A stretch of DNA of 64,000 nucleotides, taken from NCBI GenBank assembly GCA_030430845.1, contig JAUIKE010000004.1, forward strand, positions 35,548 to 99,547, in the 5' to 3' direction. Shown here piece after piece: positions 50,784 through 60,118 of this stretch. The stretch is from Bacteroidia bacterium. GTDB taxonomy: Bacteria; Bacteroidota; Bacteroidia; Chitinophagales; Saprospiraceae. The notes beneath the pieces are model-generated. The model did not search any database, had not been told where the DNA came from, and saw nothing but the letters and a program-made list of their open reading frames with translations. The position numbers and the translations under genes are program-made. How positions within the stretch are numbered: the first letter of the stretch is position 1; each line of letters opens with the position of its first letter.

Positions 50784-53585
50784 TTATTTTTGATCAAAAG
50801 CGTAACTCAATTTTATATAGGCCAACCTGCCCACAAACGGCCCCCCTACAGTTTCAATATGAAGATTGTCCAATATGTTAGAGGCTCCTATCTTTAAAGA
50901 GGTATTGATCTTGGAAAATTCATAATTGACCTGTACGTCCAGTAATCCATATTTCGGCACGATGCCCGTAAATTGTGGAGAGCCTTCAAATAAGAAACTG
51001 TCTACCCACTTATAATTGACGTTAAAGCCAAAATTATAAGTGGTCACTCCTCCCAGCGTCAAGGGTACATTTCTGCCTGAAAAGCTAAGGTTGAATTTGT
51101 GTTCCGGCGTATTAAATGCCGGGATGATCTCGTCATCCGTTTCTGTGTTCAACTTATTCCAGGTATAGTTGCCGGCTAACTGGTAGTATTTCGAAAAGTA
51201 ATAATTCAGCCCAATGGCAAAGCCCTGAGTCGTCACCCGGCTTTGAGCATTGGCAGAAACCCTCAGGACATCTACCTCAGCAGGCAGACCAAGTTCGTTG
51301 AAGTCGACGTCCAAGCCAACCCGATAGCCCAAAAATTGATCATAAATGTTAAAGTAGTAGCTTGCGTCTATGTACAGGTTGCTTTTGAAAATGGTCCGAT
51401 AGCCAATTTCAAAGGTTTTAACTTTCTCAGGTTGAATAGGATCTACGTCAAAATAGTCCAATCGGTCTGCGTTCAAATCCAGGGCAAAATCCTCAAAGGA
51501 TTCTACCGTCAGCAAACTGTCGTACCCATTCACACTACCCGCAAAAATAGCGGGGCCGACATCCAGCCAGAAATATTGGTCAGGGAGCGTCGGATTGCGA
51601 ATGGCGGAGGAAAAGGATAAGCGCAGATAGTCATTCGGCGAAGGCTTGTATACCAGCGATATGGCCGGCGTACTGATCCAGTTAAAGTTTTGGTTTTTAT
51701 CCGCCCTGGCCGTTAGGGTAGCTGTCAGGCGCTCGTCCATGAATTTTTTCTGAATCCCTCCGTAAAAACCAAATTCTGAGTTCTTAATGGTTATAAAATC
51801 AGTGGTGTCGGCAAAAATAGTACCTCTCGTATCTGGAGTAAATTGCCGGAAACTACCGCCTATCGTTATTTTTTCAGCAAAAGAAGGCGTGAAATTATAC
51901 TCGCCCTGAACATGATATACTTCCGAGTTAGTGTAAAACTTAGAACCTCCATCCGAAATCAAAGTGCTGGTGATACGGTCGAATTCCCGCTGAAATTCAG
52001 GTGTGCCGGGCTGCAAAAACAGCTTGCCGCCTTGCTCTGTGGAACCGTTTACGATCCGGACGGTTTGGCGGTGCCAGCTGGCCAGTGAGTCCTGTACAAC
52101 CGGATTGGCAAAAAAAGCATCCCTGGCTGCCCGGTCAAAGGTGGGCTGACCATTGACAATTTGTAGTCTTGGGTAGCCCAGTTCAATCGCCTGCTGCCCG
52201 AAATTACCCAACCAGGCGTCCGTATATAAGCTGGCCCATAACTGGTTCGTTTTGGAGGCTTCGTTGAGTTGCAGGGCTGTTGCAAATGGATTGTAGGTTT
52301 CACCAACATCATCGGTTGTTACATAAGCCCTTAAAAAGTATTTATCTCGTTTTTTTAACTCCAGCCGGCTAGTCAGGTACCGCACGTCGATCAAACGAAA
52401 GCGGGCAGAACCCTGGAAGATGGTACTCCCCTGGCTAAAGTTGTTCGCCCAGATCAGCTCTGGTGATTCGGCTCCCTGACTCGGGTTCAGACGTAGGTTG
52501 AGCGACATATTGGCCTTGTAATTGTCCGTTTCGTATTCCAGTAACTCACTTTCACGATAGCCGTTTCGGTAAAAAATAGTCATCCCACGGGTCGACCAGG
52601 GCGCTACCTTGGTCAGGTCAAAAACGGGATCATATTCATCTCCGTAAATATTGACAGCATCGTAGTCGGCATAATGATCGGCAGGTACTTTGGAAGAGTC
52701 TACAGGGGCATAATTGGTGGCCTCCCAGTCGTCAGCAGACAAGTAGTTAAAATTGACTTTATAACCCAGGAACTCGTCTCCGTTTTTGTTTTTGATCGTG
52801 CCTGCATACCGAATTCCCGTCTCAAGTAAGTTTCTTTCTCCGGCTTTCACGAACGCGGACAAACCTTTGGAGAAAAACGGATCCTTAGATTCCATTTTGA
52901 TTACACCATTGAAGGCATTTGGGCCGTAAAAAGCTGAGCTGGCCCCGATGATGAGGTCTACATTCCGGAGATCGAGCTCATTAGAACCCAAAAAGTTACC
53001 CAGCGCAAAGTTAACGCTGGGCGAGGCATTATCGACTCCGTCAATGGTCTGGAGGATACGAACAGGCGTGGTGCTGTTAAATCCGCGGGTATTGATAACC
53101 TTTACACCCAGGCTGGCACTGGTGAGATCGACACCTTTCAGCGCGCCCAGTCCGTCATAGAAATTTTCTGAGGCTGTTTGCTGGATACCAATAATATCCA
53201 GCGATTCTACTGTTAGAGCTGAGCTTTTTTTCTTTTCATCAATGCGCTGGCCACGTACTTCAATGACTTCCGTAACAATAGCTTCTGAGCTCAGGCGAAT
53301 GACGAGTGCTTTGGAAGCATCCGAAACCGTCTGTTCTAGTTCGGCATAACCGGCATAGGATATTATCAAGGTAACGGGAAGAGAAGGGACTTCCAGCGTA
53401 AAGGAGCCGTCTACATCAGTGGCCGTGCCATCTGAAGTGCCTTTGATCAGGATCGAGGCTCCTATTAGGTCTTCTCTGGTATTCACGTCCTGAACGGTAC
53501 CTGTGATAGTAACTTGAGCATTGGTTGTGGTAGCTACTCCTGTAAAAAGGAGTAGGGCAATAAAACAAAACTTTAATATTTTCAT
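50784..53585 (-). CDS. TonB-dependent outer-membrane receptor with carboxypeptidase-regulatory-like domain
   Basis: 933 residues. Signal peptide, CarboxypepD_reg domain at 25-110 (ITGTVQDVNTREDLIGASIL, IKGTSDGTATDVDGSFTLEV), plug domain at about 130-240 (GVKVINTRGFNSTTPVRILQ, NELDLRNVDLIIGASSAFYG, PNAFNGVIKMESKDPFF), then a long beta-barrel with many TonB receptor strands and a terminal aromatic-rich strand (RLAYIKLSYAFDQ). No SusD partner follows, so it is not a standard SusCD pair. Ligand unknown. It may work with the T9SS hydrolase downstream. Confidence 0.92.
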   Translation of the reverse strand: MKILKFCFIALLLFTGVATTTNAQVTITGTVQDVNTREDLIGASILIKGTSDGTATDVDGSFTLEVPSLPVTLIISYAGYAELEQTVSDASKALVIRLSSEAIVTEVIEVRGQRIDEKKKSSALTVESLDIIGIQQTASENFYDGLGALKGVDLTSASLGVKVINTRGFNSTTPVRILQTIDGVDNASPSVNFALGNFLGSNELDLRNVDLIIGASSAFYGPNAFNGVIKMESKDPFFSKGLSAFVKAGERNLLETGIRYAGTIKNKNGDEFLGYKVNFNYLSADDWEATNYAPVDSSKVPADHYADYDAVNIYGDEYDPVFDLTKVAPWSTRGMTIFYRNGYRESELLEYETDNYKANMSLNLRLNPSQGAESPELIWANNFSQGSTIFQGSARFRLIDVRYLTSRLELKKRDKYFLRAYVTTDDVGETYNPFATALQLNEASKTNQLWASLYTDAWLGNFGQQAIELGYPRLQIVNGQPTFDRAARDAFFANPVVQDSLASWHRQTVRIVNGSTEQGGKLFLQPGTPEFQREFDRITSTLISDGGSKFYTNSEVYHVQGEYNFTPSFAEKITIGGSFRQFTPDTRGTIFADTTDFITIKNSEFGFYGGIQKKFMDERLTATLTARADKNQNFNWISTPAISLVYKPSPNDYLRLSFSSAIRNPTLPDQYFWLDVGPAIFAGSVNGYDSLLTVESFEDFALDLNADRLDYFDVDPIQPEKVKTFEIGYRTIFKSNLYIDASYYFNIYDQFLGYRVGLDVDFNELGLPAEVDVLRVSANAQSRVTTQGFAIGLNYYFSKYYQLAGNYTWNKLNTETDDEIIPAFNTPEHKFNLSFSGRNVPLTLGGVTTYNFGFNVNYKWVDSFLFEGSPQFTGIVPKYGLLDVQVNYEFSKINTSLKIGASNILDNLHIETVGGPFVGRLAYIKLSYAFDQK

Positions 53586-53711
53586 TGACTGGATTGTAAC
53601 CCTTTATTTCACAAAATAATAAATTTGAGAAATTCCAGTCTTAATTTTTAAAATATTAAGAATTTTGTTCGGATAAATGTTTTTTAGGGGAGAAAACCGC
53701 TTGGTCGGTTT

Positions 53712-54779
53712 CTATTCTTTAAAACCCAACAAATACTCCTTCACCGTTTCATCAAACTGCTCTCCCTCATCAAAATGGAACTTCACGCGTACGGGTAAAG
53801 CAAAAACGGGCATTTTGTTTTCTTTGATAAAAGGAAAGTGCAGCTCCAGGCGCATGGCATCCTTCTCGGTGGTGAGGATCACCTTTTTATCTGCATCCCA
53901 TTTTTCAAAGGTCTGCTGAAGGTTGGCGATTTCATAATTGCTGTAAAAATGGTGATCTTCGTATTCCAAAACCCGTACGGTGTCCACCTTTTCATTCAAA
54001 TAATCTACGAGATAATCCGTCCGGGCGATGGCACAGATGAGCAGGACCGACATGTCGGGCTCGAGCTTGAGCCGGTAGCGGGAGTTGAATAAAAAGTAGG
54101 GTGGGTCGTAGTCGTAGTAGGAAAAAAAGACTTTTTGGTTGGGTAGCGGAGCGATATCGGTGGTAATCTTTTCTTTTTCTTCCAGGCTGACCTCCTTAGG
54201 GCATTTGGACACCACAATAACATCGGCTCGTTGATAAGCCGACCGCCATTCTCTTAACCTTCCGGAAGGCAATAAAAAATCTTTGGTGAAGGGCTTGCTA
54301 AACTCGGTCAGTAAAATATTCAGGCCCGGTTGTATGGAACGGTGCTGGAAGGCGTCGTCTAGCAAAACGACCTGCGTTTGGGGATGTTCACCTACAATTT
54401 CCGGAATGGCAAAGGTCCGGCTTTCGCTGACCGTGACCACCACATCCTGAAATTTACGCTTGAACTGTAGCGGCTCATCACCAACCTGCTCGGCATTCAT
54501 ATTGGGCTTGACAAACAGGAACCCCTTCGTCTTTCGCTTATAGCCTCGACTAACGGTGGCTACATTGAGATAGTCCTTCAGCAAGCGGATCAGGTATTCG
54601 ATATGGGGTGTTTTGCCGGCCCCTCCGACAGATAAGTTTCCAACTGAAATGATAGGTAGGTTAAACGAAATGCTTTTCAGAACCCCTGTTTTGTAAAAGG
54701 TATTTCTTAGGCTGACTCCCAGGCCGTAGAGTAGTGAAAAGGGGGCCATTAGTATTTTGAACAGGGCGTTTTGTATCAT
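53712..54779 (-). CDS. lpxK: Tetraacyldisaccharide 4'-kinase
   Basis: 355 residues. P-loop SVGNLSVGGAGKTP (45-58) with the LpxK-specific form, VATVSRGYKRKTKGF, VGDEPLQFKRKF, VVLLDDAFQHRSIQPGLNIL and LPSGRLREWRSAYQRADVIV. It phosphorylates the lipid A disaccharide at the 4' position at the inner membrane. Single N-terminal membrane-interacting helix (FKILMAPFSLLYGLGVSL). Consistent with lptC elsewhere in the window. Confidence 0.95.
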   Translation of the reverse strand: MIQNALFKILMAPFSLLYGLGVSLRNTFYKTGVLKSISFNLPIISVGNLSVGGAGKTPHIEYLIRLLKDYLNVATVSRGYKRKTKGFLFVKPNMNAEQVGDEPLQFKRKFQDVVVTVSESRTFAIPEIVGEHPQTQVVLLDDAFQHRSIQPGLNILLTEFSKPFTKDFLLPSGRLREWRSAYQRADVIVVSKCPKEVSLEEKEKITTDIAPLPNQKVFFSYYDYDPPYFLFNSRYRLKLEPDMSVLLICAIARTDYLVDYLNEKVDTVRVLEYEDHHFYSNYEIANLQQTFEKWDADKKVILTTEKDAMRLELHFPFIKENKMPVFALPVRVKFHFDEGEQFDETVKEYLLGFKE

Positions 54780-54802
54780 GTTCTTGCGTTAGGTATACAG
54801 TA

Positions 54803-54853
54803 GAAACACAGTAGAAATACAATTGTACTGATATACTATTTCTACTGTGTTTC
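54803..54853 (-). terminator. 17-bp inverted repeat between lpxK and the upstream gene
   Basis: GAAACACAGTAGAAATA (54803-54819) pairs exactly with 54837-54853 across a 17-nt loop that contains a further small palindrome. Confidence 0.6.
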
Positions 54854-54892
54854 CATCATATTTCTATTGTAAATCAGCCAAAGGACATAGAT

Positions 54893-55504
54893 CTACTTTA
54901 CTTCCAGCGTCTCTAACAACAGCTGGATCAAATCCTGCGTCTCTTTCACATTCCCCGAATTATTATTCACCATCACCAGCAGGATCCCTCTATTTTGGGC
55001 GCCGAAACTCGCTACCGTGTAGGTTTCAACATTTCCTCCATACGTAAGAGTACGCTTTCGACCTAATAGTAGTTTACCGTCACGCAATATTTTTTCAAAA
55101 GTTTCTTCTACTGCCTGGTACCCACGCTGGATATTTTCCTTGGTCAATTCGGCCATCATGAGGTTGATGATGTCACCAGGCTGAGTGTTGCTGAACTCTT
55201 GGATGAAAAAGCCGGTACCATCCGCGGTCAATACATTCACTTGCTGTACGCCCTCTCCCAGATCGGTTACAGATACATCAACATCACTGGGGTATTGAAA
55301 CTTGCTCACTCTGCTTTCGTAGGTCTGAATACGTTGCTTTCTGAGCTCGATAGGTAGTTCTCTACCATCCGAAGTCAGGAAAATATATTGTCGGTCAGCG
55401 GTGATGCTCAGGGTGTCGGGGCCGATGATGAGCAGGTAGCGCTCCTGGGCCTGAGCCTGAATGATTAGGATAAAAAAAGCGAATATGGACAAAATACGTT
55501 TCAT
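54893..55504 (-). CDS. Secreted hypothetical protein upstream of lpxK
   Basis: 203 residues with a clean signal peptide (ILSIFAFFILIIQAQAQ). The mature part is of mixed alpha/beta type with no family I recognise (YLLIIGPDTLSITADRQYIF, GFFIQEFSNTQPGDIINLMM). No lipobox, no repeats, no T9SS tail, so probably periplasmic. Confidence 0.7.
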   Translation of the reverse strand: MKRILSIFAFFILIIQAQAQERYLLIIGPDTLSITADRQYIFLTSDGRELPIELRKQRIQTYESRVSKFQYPSDVDVSVTDLGEGVQQVNVLTADGTGFFIQEFSNTQPGDIINLMMAELTKENIQRGYQAVEETFEKILRDGKLLLGRKRTLTYGGNVETYTVASFGAQNRGILLVMVNNNSGNVKETQDLIQLLLETLEVK

Positions 55505-55738
55505 GTCAGTTTGATTATTTGTTTGTCCTTTGGACGTTGAGAAAGGGAAGTAGTAACAGTATTTAAGATAACTTTAAAAAGTGAGATTGGCTCATTGATC
55601 TAACAAAAGTTGGTGAAGGTAGATAAATGTTATTTCATAAACTTTTTCTCAATACTTTCACCATGCTTCAAAACTTTATGCTAAGCCCAAAAATGAATAT
55701 ATTACTGATGTTCGCACTTTTGAAAAATATTCAAAGTG

Positions 55739-55774
55739 TCGCTGCGCCCAGACGGGCCGTATGGCTGCAGCTTT
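55739..55774. repeat. Dispersed intergenic repeat, copy 1
   Basis: TCGCTGCGCCCAGACGGGCC to CTTT matches 63804-63839 at 35 of 36 bases. It sits in a larger structured stretch, about 55737-55951, with hairpins GCCTACG/CGTAGGC, GCCGC-TTG-GCGGC and CCTCGGGT-GTCA-ACCCGAGG, bounded by GTGTCGC and GCGACAC. This occupies most of the 495-bp gap 55505-55999. The copy near 63.8 kb also shares the inverted GGTGTCAACCCG motif. Confidence 0.75.
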
Positions 55775-55999
55775 ATTTGGTGCCCAATTTTCTGCCTACG
55801 GTTGGCATCGTAGGCTAGAAGCTGTCACCGCTTCGCGCTTGATATTGCTTCATCTGAAAGCCGCTTGGCGGCGAAAGTTTCTAACCTCGGGTGTCAACCC
55901 GAGGAAAAAAAACAAGCTAAAGTAAAGCTGCGTAGCTGCGACACCTAAACAAAATACTATATATAACATCAGTTAACAACCAATAACTAATCAACCAAT

Positions 56000-56803
56000 A
56001 TGAACGCACACGAAATAGATTACGAGATCTATGGCGAAGAAATGCAATTCGTCGAAATTGAACTGGACCCCTACGAAACGGTCATTGCCGAAGCCGGCGC
56101 TTTTATGATGATGGATCAGGACATCGAGCTGACCACCATTTTTGGCGACGGTAGCCAGCAGCAGGAAAGTAAAGGTATCTGGGGCAAGGTCCTGTCAGCC
56201 GGGAAGCGCCTTCTTACCGGCGAAAGCTTATTTATGACCGCTTTCACACATGTCGGGCAGGGCAAAAGACGGGTTTCATTTGCCTCTCCTTATCCTGGTA
56301 AGATCATCCCGCTCAGCTTGGATGAACTGGGTGGTAAAATCATTTGCCAAAAAGATGCTTTCTTATGCGCTGCTAAGGGCGTATCCGTAGGCATTGAATT
56401 TTCACGCAAATTAGGCCGCGGCTTCTTCGGCGGCGAAGGCTTCATCATGCAAAAGCTGGAGGGCGACGGACTGGCCTTCATGCATGCCGGAGGGACCGTT
56501 ATCGAAAAAGAATTGGCTCAGGGAGAAGTGCTTCGCATCGACACGGGCTGTCTGGTCGGCTTCACCCAGTACATCGATTACGATATTGAAATGATCCGAG
56601 GCGTCCGGAATATGTTCTTCGGTGGAGAAGGTTTGTTCTACGCCCGCCTGGAAGGTCCCGGAAAGGTCTGGATCCAATCTCTGCCCTTTAGCCGCTTAGC
56701 GGATCGCGTGCTGCGCAATGCCAAGAACTATGGAGGCGGTGGAAAAGGAGAAGGGAGTATTCTTGGAGGATTGGGAGATTTACTTGATGGAGACGGTTGG
56801 TAA
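56000..56803 (+). CDS. AIM24/TIGR00266-family protein
   Basis: 267 residues. The start [20 protein letters not shown] and [19 protein letters not shown], with later [40 protein letters not shown] and [20 protein letters not shown], match TIGR00266. Glycine-rich tail [17 protein letters not shown]. Molecular function of the family is unknown; the fold is a double beta-helix-like (TRAP-like) unit. Ends 9 bp before a palindromic terminator. Confidence 0.9.
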   Translation: MNAHEIDYEIYGEEMQFVEIELDPYETVIAEAGAFMMMDQDIELTTIFGDGSQQQESKGIWGKVLSAGKRLLTGESLFMTAFTHVGQGKRRVSFASPYPGKIIPLSLDELGGKIICQKDAFLCAAKGVSVGIEFSRKLGRGFFGGEGFIMQKLEGDGLAFMHAGGTVIEKELAQGEVLRIDTGCLVGFTQYIDYDIEMIRGVRNMFFGGEGLFYARLEGPGKVWIQSLPFSRLADRVLRNAKNYGGGGKGEGSILGGLGDLLDGDGW

Positions 56804-56811
56804 AGGTAAAC

Positions 56812-56852
56812 TAGTTTGATAAAAATTGTCAAAGACAATTTTTATCAAACTA
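56812..56852 (+). terminator. Perfect 19-bp hairpin with AAA loop after AIM24-family gene
   Basis: Arms 56812-56830 (TAGTTTGATAAAAATTGTC) and 56834-56852. The promoter-like TATTTTTG for mtaB begins 8 bp after it. Confidence 0.78.
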
Positions 56853-56859
56853 AAACTTG

Positions 56860-56867
56860 TATTTTTG
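56860..56867 (+). promoter_or_regulatory. -7 promoter element TATTTTTG for mtaB
   Basis: Exact TAnnTTTG match 32 bp before the mtaB ATG. The -33 region falls inside the terminator stem (TTTTTATC), so terminator and promoter overlap. A GGAGG run at 56890-56894, four bases before the ATG, is unusual for this phylum. Confidence 0.4.
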
Positions 56868-56898
56868 TGTTTTTGTGTGAAAAAAGAACGGAGGCCTT

Positions 56899-58251
56899 AT
56901 GGCAACACCAAGAACAGTAGCGTTTTATACGTTGGGATGCAAGTTGAATTATTCCGAAACATCGGCACTGGGCCGGCTTTTTGAAAAAGCTGGGTATCTG
57001 GAGACGAACTTCAATAACGGAGCAGATATTTACGTGATCAATACCTGCTCAGTGACGGAATTTGCCGATCGCAAGTGCCGGCAGATCGTGCGGAGAGCTT
57101 TGAAGAAGGCACCTCATGCTTTCGTCGTGGTGGTAGGTTGTTATGCTCAGCTTAAACCGGAAGAGATTTCCGAGATTCCGGGGGTGGACCTCGTTCTGGG
57201 GGCTGCTGAAAAATTCCGTATCCTCGACTTTATTGACGAATTATCCAAAGCGCCCGGCAAGGGCATGGTACAAGCCGGAGAGGTAAAAGAAGCCAAAGAT
57301 TTTATTCATGCCTTTTCGTTTGGCGACCGGACCCGGTCCTTCCTCAAAGTACAGGATGGTTGTGATTATAAATGTTCTTTTTGTACCATCCCGCTCGCAC
57401 GGGGTAAGAGTCGTAGTGATACCGTCGAGCAGGTGGTGGAGAATGCCAAAAAAATTGCCGAGATGGGGGTGAAAGAGATTGTGCTCACGGGCGTGAACAT
57501 CGGTGATTTTGGAAATGGTACGGAGGTAATTGAAGGGGTAAAGCCGAAAAAAGAGGCGATGTTCATCGATCTGATCAAGGAATTGGATAAAGTAGAGGGC
57601 ATCGAGCGTTTTCGCATTTCTTCCATTGAACCGAATCTATGCACGGATGAAGTCATTGAATTTGTTGCACAGTCGCAGCGCTTCGCTCCGCATTTTCACA
57701 TGCCTCTTCAGTCTGGCAATAATAAGCAACTCCGGCAGATGCGACGTCGCTACAAGAGAGAGTTGTACGCCGAGCGGGTAAAGAAAATCAAATCACTCAT
57801 GCCGCATGCGTGTATAGGCGTAGATGTGATCGTTGGTTTTCCGGGAGAAACGGAGGAAGATTTTCTCGAAACTTACCGCTTCATCAACGAGATGGACATT
57901 TCGTATTTACATGTGTTTACCTATTCTGAGCGGCCTAATACACCGGCATCTGAAATGGAGGGTATAGTGCCGGTAGGTGTTCGTCGCGAGCGCAATAAAA
58001 TGCTGACCATCCTAAGTGATAAGAAAAAGCGCCACTTCTATGAGCAGCATGTCGGGCAGAGCCGGCCGGTGCTTTTTGAAGTGCATAAGGATAAAACCTT
58101 GATGTCCGGTTTTACCGATAATTACATCAAGGTAGAGCTGCCACATTCAGCTGACTTATTGAATACAATTCAGGAAGTAGAACTTAAAGATATTAATGAA
58201 GAAGGTATGATGAGAATAAAAGTAAGAGTATTAGCGGCCAGCGGCCGCTAA
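56899..58251 (+). CDS. mtaB: tRNA t6A37 methylthiotransferase MtaB
   Basis: 450 residues. N-terminal UPF0004 domain with C14 (TLGCKLNYSE), C50 (VINTCSVTE) and C81 (VVVGCYAQLK) for the auxiliary cluster; radical SAM motif CDYKCSFCTIP (about 155); MPLQSGNNKQLRQMRRRYKR; and a C-terminal TRAM-like part. It adds a methylthio group to t6A37 of certain tRNAs. The last residues VLAASGR are encoded inside the 17-bp palindrome at 58223-58259. Confidence 0.95.
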   Translation: MATPRTVAFYTLGCKLNYSETSALGRLFEKAGYLETNFNNGADIYVINTCSVTEFADRKCRQIVRRALKKAPHAFVVVVGCYAQLKPEEISEIPGVDLVLGAAEKFRILDFIDELSKAPGKGMVQAGEVKEAKDFIHAFSFGDRTRSFLKVQDGCDYKCSFCTIPLARGKSRSDTVEQVVENAKKIAEMGVKEIVLTGVNIGDFGNGTEVIEGVKPKKEAMFIDLIKELDKVEGIERFRISSIEPNLCTDEVIEFVAQSQRFAPHFHMPLQSGNNKQLRQMRRRYKRELYAERVKKIKSLMPHACIGVDVIVGFPGETEEDFLETYRFINEMDISYLHVFTYSERPNTPASEMEGIVPVGVRRERNKMLTILSDKKKRHFYEQHVGQSRPVLFEVHKDKTLMSGFTDNYIKVELPHSADLLNTIQEVELKDINEEGMMRIKVRVLAASGR

Positions 58252-58259
58252 TACTCTTA
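58223..58259. terminator. 17-bp palindromic bidirectional terminator, coding for the mtaB C-terminus
   Basis: Arms 58223-58239 and 58243-58259 with loop AGC, perfect. The mtaB stop (58249-58251) and the stop of the convergent ferredoxin reductase (58257-58259) are both in the right arm; the left arm and loop are mtaB codons. Confidence 0.85.
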
Positions 58260-59261
58260 AAATCCATTCACTCCATTTACTGTAGTATACTTAAAACTCA
58301 CTTTCTTTTCCGGATGTACCACCTTAAAGGCCGACTGAACCATAATGGCTGCCTCATGAAATCCGCACAAGATCAGTTTTAGCTTCCCAGGATAGGTATT
58401 GATGTCACCCACAGCATAAATGCCGGGAATATTGGTACTGTAATCCCGTGTATCCACCTCAATCGCATTTTTATCGATATTCAAGCCCCAATTGGCCATG
58501 GGGCCAAGCTTTGGAGACAAGCCAAAAAGCGGTATAAAGTAATCTGTTTTTTGGCGGTATTCCCCTTTTTCTTTTTGTTTGATCACCACTTCGCTGAGCT
58601 TCCCATTTCCGGTGAGGCCAATGGCCTGGGCTTCGGTTACCAGCTTGATTTTTCCCTCTTCTGCCAGACGAAGGGCCTTCTCCACCGAGTCGGGCGCTGC
58701 CCTAAATTGTTTGCGGCGGTGGATGAGCAGGACCTCATTGGCTATGTCAGAGAGGTGAAGCGTCCAGTCCAGAGCCGAATCTCCTCCGCCTGCAATGACG
58801 AGGTTTTTTCCCTTATATTTTTCCGGATCGCGAATGATATAATCGACACCCTGGTCTTCAAAGTGGTTGATGTTTTCGATCGGCGGCTTGCGAGGCTCAA
58901 AACAGCCCAGTCCGCCTGCGATGACGATCACGGGCGCCTGGATTTGAGTGCCGCGGCTGGTAGTGAGGGTGAAATTACCTTCTTCGTCTTTATCGATGGC
59001 CTCGGCTCTTTCTCCGAGCGTGAATCCCGGTTTGAAAGGAGCGATCTGTTCCATGAGTTTATCAACGAGTTCTCCGGCCAGGATTGATGGATAGCCGGGG
59101 ATGTCGTAAATGGGTTTTTTGGGATAGATCTCCGTTAGCTGTCCGCCTGGTTGTGGCAGTGCGTCAATCAGGTGGCAGCGGAGTTTGAGCAGGCCTGCTT
59201 CGAATACAGTGAAGAGGCCGCAGGGACCGGCGCCTATTATTATGATGTCAGTTTGAATCAT
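58257..59261 (-). CDS. Ferredoxin-NADP reductase, thioredoxin-reductase-like type
   Basis: 334 residues. FAD motif IIIGAGPCGLFTVFEAGLL (5-23), QPGGQLTEIYPKKPIYDIPG, NADPH motif VIAGGGDSALDWTLHLSDIA (about 148-167), and IYAVGDINTYPGKLKLILCG. There is no CxxC redox pair, so it is the YumC-type ferredoxin(flavodoxin)-NADP reductase rather than thioredoxin reductase. It probably supplies reduced ferredoxin to the sulfite reductase in the same cluster. Confidence 0.92.
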   Translation of the reverse strand: MIQTDIIIIGAGPCGLFTVFEAGLLKLRCHLIDALPQPGGQLTEIYPKKPIYDIPGYPSILAGELVDKLMEQIAPFKPGFTLGERAEAIDKDEEGNFTLTTSRGTQIQAPVIVIAGGLGCFEPRKPPIENINHFEDQGVDYIIRDPEKYKGKNLVIAGGGDSALDWTLHLSDIANEVLLIHRRKQFRAAPDSVEKALRLAEEGKIKLVTEAQAIGLTGNGKLSEVVIKQKEKGEYRQKTDYFIPLFGLSPKLGPMANWGLNIDKNAIEVDTRDYSTNIPGIYAVGDINTYPGKLKLILCGFHEAAIMVQSAFKVVHPEKKVSFKYTTVNGVNGF

Positions 59262-59275
59262 GTATTATAATTTTT

Positions 59276-59308
59276 TGAATAGAGGGCGCCGGAGGCGCCC
59301 TCTATTCA
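59276..59308 (-). terminator. Perfect 15-bp hairpin between cysH and ferredoxin-NADP reductase
   Basis: Arms 59276-59290 (TGAATAGAGGGCGCC) and 59294-59308 with loop GGA. It punctuates the sulfate-reduction gene cluster. Confidence 0.78.
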
Positions 59309-59316
59309 TATGAAAC

Positions 59317-60048
59317 CTAAACAGCTTGCTTGTCTTTCAGTTTGTTTATAAAAAATCGTGGATGTAAACCACATTCCGTTTTTTCACTACCCTTCCAACG
59401 GCCGCTGCGGCCCTCTCCTTTCACCGTACAATGTGTGCAACCAATAGAGCCATAGCCCTCATTTTCCAAGGGGTGCCGAGGCAACTCGTACTGATTCAGG
59501 TAATTTTCAAAAACCTCCGGATGCACATCAATATTCGGGTGGAACTTGATGATATCTCCCTGCTTTTCAAAGATGCGCAGTCCGGCCCGGAAGGCTGTTT
59601 GGTGCGACATCAGACCCGATATCCACACTTTGTGCCTGGCCTTTATCGGCTCCAGAGGAACCACCTTATTGATGCTACAGCACATTTTTGGATGGTCAAT
59701 CCAGTATTGCTCATCCCGGGTAAGCTTATTCTCCTCTTTTTTAGGAAGCACCTCAATGATATGGGGGTTGAGCAGCTCCTGGATCTGCTCTTTATAAGCC
59801 AGTGTTTCCGGAAAATGATAAGTGGTATTGATGAAATGTACCTGCTGCGTTGGTCTGAAACGGTGCAGCAGGTGTAGTAAAAAAATGGACTTCGTCCCAA
59901 ATGAAGAGGTGACCATCACATCTTGCTCCGCAAAGTATTTGTAGAGCAAGGGAATCCGTTCTTCAAAGGGCGTGGACATGAAAAGGTCGTTCAGCAACTC
60001 AATGCTGAGCGTTTTCCAGTCCTTTGCCACGGTGGGTAATTTTGTCAT
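59317..60048 (-). CDS. cysH: Phosphoadenylyl-/adenylyl-sulfate reductase
   Basis: 243 residues. PP-motif TSSFGTKSIFLLHLLHRF, HFINTTYHFPETL, the paired cysteines KMCCSINKVVPL and CTHCTVKGEG, and the catalytic C-terminal ECGLHPRF. The extra CC...CxxC set indicates a [4Fe-4S]-type bacterial APS reductase, although the classical name covers both. It reduces activated sulfate to sulfite. The cluster supplies the next steps to sulfide. Confidence 0.93.
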   Translation of the reverse strand: MTKLPTVAKDWKTLSIELLNDLFMSTPFEERIPLLYKYFAEQDVMVTSSFGTKSIFLLHLLHRFRPTQQVHFINTTYHFPETLAYKEQIQELLNPHIIEVLPKKEENKLTRDEQYWIDHPKMCCSINKVVPLEPIKARHKVWISGLMSHQTAFRAGLRIFEKQGDIIKFHPNIDVHPEVFENYLNQYELPRHPLENEGYGSIGCTHCTVKGEGRSGRWKGSEKTECGLHPRFFINKLKDKQAV

Positions 60049-60081
60049 CTTAAATTTTTTAATTACAGTTGATTACGTTTT

Positions 60082-60118
60082 TAATAATAGTGAGCGCCAG
60101 CGGCGCTCACTATTATTA
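60082..60118 (-). terminator. Perfect 17-bp hairpin after the siroheme synthase gene, with stacked stops
   Basis: Arms 60082-60098 and 60102-60118 with loop AGC. Read on the minus strand, the gene end runs AAC TAA TAA TAG TGA: four consecutive in-frame stops inside the stem. Confidence 0.85.

Noticed and set aside
55627..55818. 63-codon plus-strand frame
   Set aside because: Its second half is the dispersed repeat (translated similarly at 63.8 kb); no start signal or family.
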